A stretch of 64,000 nucleotides of DNA, taken from Ignavibacteria bacterium (lineage in GTDB: Bacteria; Bacteroidota; Ignavibacteria; Kapaibacteriales; UBA2268). A program made the translations under genes and the position numbers. The stretch covers positions 1-64,000 of the forward strand of contig JAOADV010000011.1 in NCBI GenBank assembly GCA_026417135.1, given 5' to 3'. Within the stretch, counting starts at the first letter, position 1; every line of letters begins with the position of its first letter. The notes beneath the pieces were generated by a model. The model worked only from the letters and a program-made list of their open reading frames with translations. It searched no databases and was not told the origin of the DNA. Shown one piece after another: positions 54,845-63,105 of this stretch.

Positions 54845-55858
54845 TTACTTCGGAAGAAGAAAACCTATCTTTGAATACACGTTTTGTAATGTGCTTTTAG
54901 CAATTTCCTTAGCCTTTTGGGCACCTTTGCAAATGACTTCGAAAAGGAACTCTTGGTTGTTTCTTATCTCGTTATATTTAGCTTTGAATGGTTTTAGGTA
55001 TTCGACCAAAGCATCGGCGACTTTCTGTTTGAATTCTCCATAGCCCTTGCCAGCAAACATATTTTCGATAGATTCAATAGATTCGCCAGTTGAAATGTGG
55101 TAGATTGTCATTAAGTTCGAGATGCCAGGTTTTTCTTCCGAAAACTTAATTTCTTTGCCAGAATCGGTAACCGAACGCTTGATTTTGTTGGATATTAGAT
55201 TTTCATCGTCTGCAAGAAAGAGAACTCCTAAACTGTTTTGGTCGCTTTTGGACATTTTTTTTGTAGGTTCTTGCAAATTCATAATTTTTGCTCCAACTTT
55301 TGGGATATATGGTTCGGGGACTTTAAAGGTCTCGCCATATATGTTGTTGAAACGAATAGCCAAATCCCGTGTAAGTTCGATATGTTGTTTTTGGTCCGCT
55401 CCGACTGGCACTAAGTCTGCTTGATACAACAATATATCGGCAGCCATAAGAACAGGATAGGCAAAAAGACCAACATTGACATTATCGGGATATTTTTTCG
55501 ACTTGTCCTTAAATTGAGTCATCCGGGAACATTCGCCCATACTTGTGAAGCAATTCAAAATCCAAGCCAGTTGTGTATGCTCGGGAATGTGTGACTGTAT
55601 AAATATATTTGATTTTTCTGGGTCAATTCCAACTGCGATAAGAGTTGCAACTAAATCCAAAGTCCAAGTTCTTAATTCTTCTGGGTTTTGACGAACAGTA
55701 ATTGCATGTAAATCGACAACAGTGTAGAAAGCTTCGAACTCGTCTTGAAACTTAACCCAATTAAGCAAAGCCCCAGTCAAATGTCCAAGATGTAAACCAC
55801 CTGTTGGTTGGATTCCGCTAAGTATTGTTTTTCGGTCTTCGGTTTTTTCCATTTTCAA
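54845..55858 (-). CDS. trpS: Tryptophan--tRNA ligase
   Basis: Class I synthetase of 337 residues that charges tRNA-Trp. The HIGH-type motif is L-H-L-G-H-L near 22-27, just after G-I-Q-P-T-G, and the KMSKS loop K-K-M-S-K-S near 203. The C-terminal helical anticodon domain ends near the stop. It is transcribed alone, convergent with tRNA-Gln. Confidence 0.96.
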   Translation of the reverse strand: MKMEKTEDRKTILSGIQPTGGLHLGHLTGALLNWVKFQDEFEAFYTVVDLHAITVRQNPEELRTWTLDLVATLIAVGIDPEKSNIFIQSHIPEHTQLAWILNCFTSMGECSRMTQFKDKSKKYPDNVNVGLFAYPVLMAADILLYQADLVPVGADQKQHIELTRDLAIRFNNIYGETFKVPEPYIPKVGAKIMNLQEPTKKMSKSDQNSLGVLFLADDENLISNKIKRSVTDSGKEIKFSEEKPGISNLMTIYHISTGESIESIENMFAGKGYGEFKQKVADALVEYLKPFKAKYNEIRNNQEFLFEVICKGAQKAKEIAKSTLQNVYSKIGFLLPK

Positions 55859-56037
55859 AAAATTAAAAAAATAAAATTACGAATATTGTTAGATGTAATT
55901 TGACAAGGTAAGAAAGTTCGTTCGGAAAAGTTGTTGGAACATTTAGGGTTTTAACAATTAAAAAAATTTAAGTTTTTTTTAATTGTGTTTTTAGTCAACT
56001 GCCTATAACTTTGCTCTTCAAAAATCAAAGATGTTCA

Positions 56038-56718
56038 ATGAAAAATTTATTCAATTTTGTTAAGTGGTTGGTTGTTGTTTCAATCATAGCGATTTTATTT
56101 AATCCCCTTTTGTTTGCCCGAGCTAAGAAAAGTTCATTGAACAAAAAGGCTAATTATAGAACAACCCTCGTGCAAGAATCTTTAAAGAAAATAAAAATGT
56201 ATTTGCTTGGTTACGAAATAATTTCGGCTGACTTTTACCCTAATAAATATCCTTCGCCGAACTCTCCAAAAAACATTTTTTCAGATTTGTATTTAAAAGA
56301 AAAATTATTTCGAAACATTTTACTGTGGCTTGGGACACCTTATAAATTAGGCGGGTCAACACGTAAAGGGATTGATTGTTCAAATTTTGTGGCGCGAATT
56401 CTAAAAGAAACCTTAAATGTTAACTTCCCAGCAAATGCCCAGACTCAAGCTCGCTTGTTTAAAAAAGTTACTTGCAATCTCGAAGAGCTTTCCTTCGGCG
56501 ACTTGCTATTTTTCACTGGAAGAAATCGAAAGTCGAAAAAAATAGGGCACGTTGGAATTTATCTTGGGAATGGAATATTTGTCCACTCTTCAACTTCACG
56601 AGGTGTTATTGTAACTCATATCTCGGAAGGATATTATTCCCAACGTTTTCGCTTTGGAGCAGTTATCGAACCAAGCAATTATCTTTTTGCCTCAATTAAA
56701 CCTGAATTTGGTGGTTGA
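56038..56718 (+). CDS. NlpC/P60-family cell-wall peptidase
   Basis: About 226 residues. An N-terminal hydrophobic segment (about 9-26) acts as signal or anchor. The C-terminal NlpC/P60 domain has G-T-P-Y-K-L-G-G near 97, the catalytic cysteine in G-I-D-C-S-N-F near 109, the histidine in K-I-G-H-V-G-I-Y near 169, and a polar H-S-S-T near 185. It should cut peptide bonds in peptidoglycan stems. I chose the ATG at 56038, which opens a normal signal peptide; a TTG at 56011 would add 9 residues. Its last 23 bases overlap the convergent heparinase gene. Confidence 0.85.
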   Translation: MKNLFNFVKWLVVVSIIAILFNPLLFARAKKSSLNKKANYRTTLVQESLKKIKMYLLGYEIISADFYPNKYPSPNSPKNIFSDLYLKEKLFRNILLWLGTPYKLGGSTRKGIDCSNFVARILKETLNVNFPANAQTQARLFKKVTCNLEELSFGDLLFFTGRNRKSKKIGHVGIYLGNGIFVHSSTSRGVIVTHISEGYYSQRFRFGAVIEPSNYLFASIKPEFGG

Positions 56719-58840
56719 AAGTTATTTCCCAATTTATTTCGTGTTCGTCAGTTAGAAAAACAATTCTTTTGGCTTTTAATTTCACCCCATATTGTGGTGA
56801 AAATTCGTAATCTTCGAGGAAAATTTCACCTTTACAAAAGTTAATTACTATTGCTTTTTGGGAACTTTCGAGTAAAACCTTTTCCGATTTGCATTCGACC
56901 AAGACATTTGGATGAAGGTGTAGGTGTAATCTCTTTTTGGTGGAAAAGGGGAAAAAGTCCACAAAATTAATCGATGTCGAAGTTATTTTTATTTCTCTTC
57001 GATGTGGGACCGGATATGCGAAGTGAATTCCAACAAGGCGATTATCCTCGATTTCAAGGAATTTGGCTCTTGTTTGGTGTTTGTATGTCCAAAAAACATC
57101 GTCGATATCGTCTTCTTTCCACAAATTTTGCTCAAGGTTATGGAAAATCAAAGTGTTATGCATTCGTACCGAGCGATATTTGTTCCGTTGCTTCATCGAA
57201 AAGGTATAGCAAAAAGTTCCCGGGTCGACGATAAAATCTTCGCCAGAATAATTTAATGTAATCGATAACTGGTCGTTGTGCGAATGTCCACCTTTGCCTT
57301 TTTGCCCAATATCTCCACATCTAAAGGTTAAGAGATATTCAACAGATTTAACAACCGCGAGACCAAAATGCTTAAATACATAAATTTCGGGTAGTGTAAT
57401 GATTCTTTCGGGTGGGAATTTGTGGCGAAAACTTCCGCCTTTTCGAAAGAAATTCGACAAGAAATTGTCCGAATCTCTTTCTTGAAAGTGTTTTACAAGA
57501 ACAAATGGTAATTCTCGCCGCGAAAGGTTGTCGTAAGTTGTTGAATTAACCGTATATTCATTTAAGAAATAGTTTAGACGAAGGAAAAGTCCGCTATCGT
57601 TGTCGCCAATTTGTTCGAATTCTAAATTCGGTTTTTTTAAAGTGTTTGTGAAACGGATTATCTGGTTTATTCTTGTTAAAAAACTTTTGGGGAAGGATAG
57701 GGTCTTGGATGTAAAATCAATAGTAAATTTTTGTTTTTCCTTTTTTCGTAGGCCTATTTTTGCTTTCCAATTCTTTGTAGAATAAATGGAAAGAAGAAGG
57801 AGTTTTTCTTCGGAAATGCACGATATAAGGTAAAGCGAAATCAAAAGCATTTCAACAACTTGAATATGGTAAAAAATTGAACATTCAAAATTTCCACCAT
57901 CTGGCAAAAATTGGTAAAGAGTTTCGTCGATTAATTCTTGAATACCAAAAGCAAGTAGTTGTGCGGAAAAATTGGAAATCGGCAAATAACAACCAGCAAA
58001 AATTAGAGAAACTATATTAGCATAATAGTGATTCCCTCGCAGACCTTCGGACCATTCCAAATTTTTTAAAACGAAAAGAATATGTTCGTAAATACTTTGT
58101 TTGAATTCGGTTTCGAAAAGAGAAGAGAAATCAGCCCGGGCAGATTTAAACAAATCGTAAGTTGCCAACCAATTACAAAATCGAATAGAAACTTCCATTG
58201 CAGACTTCCATTGGATAGAGTAGCCCAAAGGATTTGTCGCAATAAAATCGAGGATTTGGCTTTCGAACTCACGAAGATATAACTTTGCTCTGTCTTGGTT
58301 ATCATCTTGTTCCAAAAGATAACACAAAGCAAGAATTGGAAGATGTTGCATTCTGCCAAGCTCCCAAGCTTGCTTTACATCGTTTCCCTCTTCGATACGA
58401 TATTTAGTGTAAAATTTTGGTAACCAAATAAATTTAGTATTCGGTTCTTGCCAATAGTTAATAGATTTGTAATTGTCGAGATTTTCGAAAATCCTTTTCG
58501 CTTTTACTTTATACAATTCTGGTAAAAAATCTAAAATTTGAGTTCTATCGATTGAAAAGTTGCGGGAAATCCATCCTGTTCCAAGCAAATTAAATTTGTG
58601 GGAAAGTATTTTGTCGCCAATTTCTATTATTTTCTCTTTTTGTTTTTCTAAAACTTTGGGGTTATCGATCGAAAAGTAGCCTGTTTCGAAATTCTGTTCG
58701 AAAGCTGGAATTTTCGAGCAATCAAAATCCTTAAAAAAAATTGTTTCGTCGTTTTGCTTAAACTTTTTCTTAAAAAATGCAATAGCTTTCTTAATAGCAA
58801 TCGAAATAGGTATGTTTTTAAGTTTCCAAAGATTTTTCAA
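56696..58840 (-). CDS. Heparinase II/III-family protein
   Basis: 714 residues. The N-terminal alpha/alpha toroid (about 60-370) has L-R-G-N-H-Y-Y-A-N near 270 and F-Y-H-I-Q-V-V-E near 325 with active-site-type tyrosine and histidines. The C-terminal beta-sandwich (about 470-714) has G-G-H-S-H-N-D-Q-L near 525. No signal peptide is visible; the first helix is basic. Heparinase-II/III-like proteins without export signals are often encoded with polysaccharide biosynthesis genes, but none are adjacent here. The next gene upstream, NamZ, lies 8 bases away, so both are likely on one message. Confidence 0.8.
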   Translation of the reverse strand: MKNLWKLKNIPISIAIKKAIAFFKKKFKQNDETIFFKDFDCSKIPAFEQNFETGYFSIDNPKVLEKQKEKIIEIGDKILSHKFNLLGTGWISRNFSIDRTQILDFLPELYKVKAKRIFENLDNYKSINYWQEPNTKFIWLPKFYTKYRIEEGNDVKQAWELGRMQHLPILALCYLLEQDDNQDRAKLYLREFESQILDFIATNPLGYSIQWKSAMEVSIRFCNWLATYDLFKSARADFSSLFETEFKQSIYEHILFVLKNLEWSEGLRGNHYYANIVSLIFAGCYLPISNFSAQLLAFGIQELIDETLYQFLPDGGNFECSIFYHIQVVEMLLISLYLISCISEEKLLLLSIYSTKNWKAKIGLRKKEKQKFTIDFTSKTLSFPKSFLTRINQIIRFTNTLKKPNLEFEQIGDNDSGLFLRLNYFLNEYTVNSTTYDNLSRRELPFVLVKHFQERDSDNFLSNFFRKGGSFRHKFPPERIITLPEIYVFKHFGLAVVKSVEYLLTFRCGDIGQKGKGGHSHNDQLSITLNYSGEDFIVDPGTFCYTFSMKQRNKYRSVRMHNTLIFHNLEQNLWKEDDIDDVFWTYKHQTRAKFLEIEDNRLVGIHFAYPVPHRREIKITSTSINFVDFFPFSTKKRLHLHLHPNVLVECKSEKVLLESSQKAIVINFCKGEIFLEDYEFSPQYGVKLKAKRIVFLTDEHEINWEITFNHQIQV

Positions 58841-58848
58841 TTGGCAAT

Positions 58849-60090
58849 CTATTTGTAAAATAAATACTTACTTCGAAGTTTGATAAAATCGTTCAAGCCT
58901 TCGGAAAGTGCTTGTTTCAATTCTGATTCATTTTTCGAAAGAATAGCATTCAAAATTTTTTCGGTCCCAGTAACTTTAATAAACATTTGTTTAGCATAGG
59001 GTTTTAGTTTGTTCTCCGAAAGGAGTTCTGGAAATAATTTTGCTATATTGAATAAAAGCAAAATACCATAGGTGTATAATTTCAAATCTTTCGTTCGGTC
59101 GAATTGTAAATAAATCCCAGAAGTTTTATGCTTTCTTTTGTTAGAAAACCGAGATTGGGTATTTTCTTTATATGTTATCCCTTCGAAATTTAATTTCAGA
59201 AATAGTTCTTTTGTTTTTTTGAAACGAGCCCTTGGAATTCCAAAAAACTGAAAAGGATTGTCGCTCCCAATTCCAAGGTCGAAAAGCCGAAGTTCACCCA
59301 AAACTCCCAGCATCGCTGCGCCACGTATCGCATCGGGTGTTGGTATATTAGGTGAAGTTGGGTACCAAGTAAGTCCAGTTTCTTCCCATCTCATACTCCT
59401 TTTCCAATTCTGCATTCTGATTATCGTAAGGTTCGATTTCTTTTTAATTCCGTTTATAGCAAGCCAATTTTCTTCGTTTATCATAGTGGCAATCTCGCCG
59501 ATTGTCATACCGTGAAGATATGGAATAGGAGCAATCCCAACAAAAGATATTTTTTCCTGCTCCAAAACATTGCCATCGACTAAATTGCCTCCGAGCGGGT
59601 TGGGACGGTCGAGAACAACTATTGGTATGTTAAATTCTGCACAAGCTTCCATTACTTTGTAAAGTGTGCTTATATATGTGTAGGAACGAATTCCAATATC
59701 TTGTAAATCGACAACGATTATATCCACTAACGACATTTGATAGGGCGTCGGTTTCCGATTGTTTCCATAAAGGGAAAATACTGGTATCCCATAAAGGGTA
59801 TCGTCTGGAACGGTTCTTCCCGCTGGGACAGAGGCAAAGAAGCCGTGTTCGGGGGCGAATAGAGCAGTTAAAATAAAATTAGAGTTGTCGAGAAAATACT
59901 CGACTGTCATTTTTCCAGTCGAACTTCTGCTCGAAGAATTCGCAAGTAAACCGACTCGCTTCCCTTGAAGAATCGAAAAGTTGCTTTCGACAAGAACATC
60001 AATTCCCAGTTTTATTTTTTCATTTTGCGAGAATAAGCAATAAAAACTGCTAAGAAAAAAGTAAATTATTACAACCTTTAATTTAGGCAT
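58849..60090 (-). CDS. namZ: Exo-beta-N-acetylmuramidase NamZ (DUF1343)
   Basis: 413 residues with a signal peptide (about 1-21, ending L-F-S-Q). Family blocks are V-G-L-L-A-N near 46, L-F-A-P-E-H-G-F near 77, D-L-Q-D-I-G-I-R-S-Y-T-Y-I near 128 and L-D-R-P-N-P-L-G-G near 158. NamZ enzymes release terminal MurNAc from peptidoglycan fragments, feeding muropeptide salvage. Together with the GlcNAc kinase-like gene (44173-45123) this hints at a recycling route, although the genes are not clustered. Confidence 0.85.
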   Translation of the reverse strand: MPKLKVVIIYFFLSSFYCLFSQNEKIKLGIDVLVESNFSILQGKRVGLLANSSSRSSTGKMTVEYFLDNSNFILTALFAPEHGFFASVPAGRTVPDDTLYGIPVFSLYGNNRKPTPYQMSLVDIIVVDLQDIGIRSYTYISTLYKVMEACAEFNIPIVVLDRPNPLGGNLVDGNVLEQEKISFVGIAPIPYLHGMTIGEIATMINEENWLAINGIKKKSNLTIIRMQNWKRSMRWEETGLTWYPTSPNIPTPDAIRGAAMLGVLGELRLFDLGIGSDNPFQFFGIPRARFKKTKELFLKLNFEGITYKENTQSRFSNKRKHKTSGIYLQFDRTKDLKLYTYGILLLFNIAKLFPELLSENKLKPYAKQMFIKVTGTEKILNAILSKNESELKQALSEGLNDFIKLRSKYLFYK

Positions 60091-60126
60091 AAAAAAGCAT
60101 TATTCAAAAGTTATAAAATTACAAAA

Positions 60127-61317
60127 CTAACGAGAATATGGAATTTGCAGATATCGTTTGGCTTGCTCGTGAGAATCACGATAGTTTTTCCACGAAAGGA
60201 CTTTGTTGTATTGATTTATTGCATATTGTCTTTTGTTTTGCAAATCGTAGATTTTACCAATTCTCAAATTCAGATAAATCATAAACGGGGAAGGACCGTC
60301 TTTATCCAATTTTCTCGAAACTTCGTCGCATTTGTAGAGATATTCCAAAGCTTCGTCCAATTGATTTCGTTCCATTAAAGCACTTCCGATATAATATAAA
60401 GCTTCTCGTGCAGTCAACAAATCGTATCCGACCTTTTTTTGTCTATAATTTTCGAGCATCATTTTCCAATGCTGTTCCCAAAGTTCAAGATTATACATCG
60501 AAACGTAGCAGCGTCCAAGATAACGTTGAAAAACTGGATTGTTTGGGAATTTTTCAGTTAATTCCTTAGCAATTTGGTAGGCAGAATAAATATCGCGTTC
60601 GAAATCGTAAAAAATTTGCAAAAGAACAAATTTTGCTTCTATACCAGCATAACGGGCATTATTTGCAGCTGCTTGTAGTTGTAGTATTCCAAGCTTTTTA
60701 TCCCCTTTAGGTGCAAAAACCATCAACGGCTTTAAGGTCGGATACATATTCGGAAGAACTTCGGCAAAATAATTGTATATCCCAGTCCCAAGCATAATAT
60801 CGTGGTTATTTGGAGCAATTTCTAATGTTTTCAAAAGAATCCGAAAAGCAATGTAGCCGTCACTTGCAGCACGAAACCAACTTTCTCGTGTTACATAAAA
60901 TCGCCCCCGATAGCCTAATGCACCGCCTTTAAAGAATAAGGTGCTTAGGTGGAATTCATTTGTATCCAAAATTTTATCGCACAACTCGATGACCTTGTTA
61001 ATTTTTTCAAGGAATTTCTCATCATATTGTCTTGTATCTCTATGTACAGCAATTTTCCACCATTCGACCATTGCACTAAGAAAGTATCCTGCCGGTAGGT
61101 CGGGATATCTTGCAACTACTTCGCGAAAGCATTCTTCCGCCCGCTCGAATTCAAGATTATAAACGTAATGGGAACCAAGAAGGATAAGGCTATCTGCATC
61201 GCTCCGCATTGCGGGCCATTGACTAAGTATTGGAGTATTGTTCGTAATTAGAAATCCAAGAAAAGAACAGATAAATATTATATTATGATATTTACTTCTG
61301 TGTTGCATTTGGGGCAT
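60127..61317 (-). CDS. Secreted tetratricopeptide-repeat protein
   Basis: 396 residues with a signal peptide (about 12-33). The rest is helical TPR-like repeats, for example A-E-E-C-F-R-E-V near 60, Q-R-Y-L-G-R-C-Y near 270 and A-L-E-Y-L-Y near 330. No catalytic motif. The start overlaps the end of the radical SAM gene by 40 bases; a second in-frame ATG at 61308 is equally possible. Such proteins usually serve as scaffolds in the periplasm. Confidence 0.72.
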   Translation of the reverse strand: MPQMQHRSKYHNIIFICSFLGFLITNNTPILSQWPAMRSDADSLILLGSHYVYNLEFERAEECFREVVARYPDLPAGYFLSAMVEWWKIAVHRDTRQYDEKFLEKINKVIELCDKILDTNEFHLSTLFFKGGALGYRGRFYVTRESWFRAASDGYIAFRILLKTLEIAPNNHDIMLGTGIYNYFAEVLPNMYPTLKPLMVFAPKGDKKLGILQLQAAANNARYAGIEAKFVLLQIFYDFERDIYSAYQIAKELTEKFPNNPVFQRYLGRCYVSMYNLELWEQHWKMMLENYRQKKVGYDLLTAREALYYIGSALMERNQLDEALEYLYKCDEVSRKLDKDGPSPFMIYLNLRIGKIYDLQNKRQYAINQYNKVLSWKNYRDSHEQAKRYLQIPYSR

Positions 61318-62321
61318 ACTGCCTTTTTTCGACCTTTATTGTAATGGGTCCTTGTAAAATAGTTTTGACGTTCAACAAGCAAAAAATTACATTTTGGGCA
61401 GTAAGTATTTTCTACATCTGGCAAAGTAGTATTACCAATATAAACATAATGCAAACCTTCGGCTAAAGCTATTTCGCGTGCAATCTTTAAAGAATTTAAA
61501 GAAGTAGGTGGTTTATAGCTCATTTTGTATTGTGGATAGAAACGGTTGAAATGAAGTGGAATTTCGGGCGAAATAGAAATGATAAATTTTGCTATACTTT
61601 TAAAGCTTTCCTCTGTATCGTTCTCGCCAGGAATAACAAGGTTTATTACTTCCAAATGTATGCCAGATTCAAATACTTTTTCGATATTCTCTAAGACGTA
61701 TTTTAAATGACCCCCTGTTATACTTAAATAATGAGACTCGTCGAAAAATTTTAAGTCAATATTTATTGCATCCAACAACTTTTCGCTTTTGATTATTTCG
61801 AAAGTCTCTTTGGAAAAGTAACCATTCGAGACGAAAAGATGAACGTAGTCCTTAGTTTCGGGGTCATTTTTCATACGAATTATTACATCTCGGGCATACT
61901 CAAAAAAAATTGTTGGTTCGGAATATGTGTACGAAAGACCGTCGACTTTGTATTTTTTTGCTACTTCAAGAATCTCCTCTGGTGGAACAATTTGCCGAAG
62001 AATTAAGCTTTCGGGTTTAAATTTTATTGATTGTGAAAGGAAATTATTTTGGCAATTTTCACATTTAAAATTGCAACCCGGTGTGCCAAACGAAAGGATA
62101 TTTGTTCCAGGTTTGAAATTAAAAAATGGTTTTTTTTCTATTGGGTCGATTGCTAAACCATCGACTTTTCCGTATGTCAAGGAATAAAGAATACCATCGC
62201 GGTTCATACGAACTCTGCACAACCCAAACGATTCTGGCTTTATTTTACAATAATGATTGCAAAGTTGACAAAGAACTTCCTTTGAATCATCTATTTTCTG
62301 AAAAAGCAAGGCTTCTCTCAT
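61278..62321 (-). CDS. AmmeMemoRadiSam-system radical SAM enzyme (AmrS-like)
   Basis: 347 residues. A first C-x-x-C with C near 18-35 (C-Q-L-C-N-H-Y-C) marks the Amr family. The radical SAM cluster is C-N-F-K-C-E-N-C near 84-91. The C-terminal 50 residues hold a zinc-ribbon pair (C-P-K-C near 308 and near 337). Related proteins pair with Memo- and AMMECR1-like partners; neither partner is visible in this window. The gene lies directly downstream of the GcvH-fused response regulator. The reaction is not established. Confidence 0.8.
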   Translation of the reverse strand: MREALLFQKIDDSKEVLCQLCNHYCKIKPESFGLCRVRMNRDGILYSLTYGKVDGLAIDPIEKKPFFNFKPGTNILSFGTPGCNFKCENCQNNFLSQSIKFKPESLILRQIVPPEEILEVAKKYKVDGLSYTYSEPTIFFEYARDVIIRMKNDPETKDYVHLFVSNGYFSKETFEIIKSEKLLDAINIDLKFFDESHYLSITGGHLKYVLENIEKVFESGIHLEVINLVIPGENDTEESFKSIAKFIISISPEIPLHFNRFYPQYKMSYKPPTSLNSLKIAREIALAEGLHYVYIGNTTLPDVENTYCPKCNFLLVERQNYFTRTHYNKGRKKAVCPKCNTEVNIII

Positions 62322-62334
62322 AAATTACACCATT

Positions 62335-63105
62335 TCACAATAGCCCCAATGTTTTCATATCCTTTTCGAAATTCGATGGGCGAACCTTTAACAGCCAGCC
62401 TTCGCCATAAGGGTCTTGGACAATTAGGTCAGGTTTTTGTAATATCCGATTGTTGACTTCGACAACTGTTCCAGAAAGTGGTGAAATTATTGATTGAATT
62501 CTTAAATCCGTCGAAAAAATTTGGAAATAGACACTCCCTTGTCTTATTTCATCGCCGACGGAAGGTAAATATATTGTTTGAATACCGCCAATCGAATACA
62601 GAACTGCTCGTTCGATGCCTAAAAGGACTAAGCCTTCGTCGGTCATCATTAACCAAGAGTATTGCGCTGCACCGCGGATACCACCCAAAACATCTTTTTG
62701 TAGTTGTAAGTCCGTTTTTTGGTTTTTTTTCGATTTGATAAGCGACGACGCTCGGTCGATTACTTTTAAAAGTTCATCGCGTGTGAAAGGCTTGGAAATA
62801 TAGTCGAAGGCACCGAACTGCATTGCTTGTAATGCTGTATTTATAGTTGCATATCCAGTTATTATTATTACAAGGGCAAAGGGATTGTTTTTTTTAATTT
62901 CTTTTAGGAATTCTATCCCATCAATTTCGGGCATCATCAAATCGACTAAAATTATATCGGGTCGAAATTCATTTGCCAACTCTAAACCTCGAGGCGCCGA
63001 AAGAGATGATTCCAACTCGAGCATTTCTACCTTTTTAAGCAGTCTTTTTATACTGTCAATAACAATTTGCTCATCGTCGACAATTAATATTTTTATTTTT
63101 TCCAT
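62335..63105 (-). CDS. Response regulator fused to a GcvH-like domain lacking the lipoyl lysine
   Basis: 256 residues. Residues 4-120 are a receiver domain with D10/D11, phospho-acceptor D55 (V-D-L-M-M-P), T83 and K105. Residues 148-250 match glycine-cleavage H protein: L-P-S-V-G-D, S-P-L-S-G-T-V-V-E-V-N and D-P-Y-G-E-G-W-L-L-K-V. GcvH carries a lipoylated lysine in the segment before S-P-L-S-G; here that segment (about 195-207, F-Q-I-F-S-T-D-L-R-I-Q) has no lysine, so lipoylation is not expected. No DNA-binding domain. The output is probably protein-protein or ligand binding. It overlaps the histidine kinase gene by 13 bases. Confidence 0.9.
   Translation of the reverse strand: MEKIKILIVDDEQIVIDSIKRLLKKVEMLELESSLSAPRGLELANEFRPDIILVDLMMPEIDGIEFLKEIKKNNPFALVIIITGYATINTALQAMQFGAFDYISKPFTRDELLKVIDRASSLIKSKKNQKTDLQLQKDVLGGIRGAAQYSWLMMTDEGLVLLGIERAVLYSIGGIQTIYLPSVGDEIRQGSVYFQIFSTDLRIQSIISPLSGTVVEVNNRILQKPDLIVQDPYGEGWLLKVRPSNFEKDMKTLGLL

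Noticed and set aside
54798-55043. 81-codon plus-strand frame after tRNA-Gln
   Set aside because: Mostly antisense to the conserved C-terminal domain of trpS and not preceded by a ribosome site.
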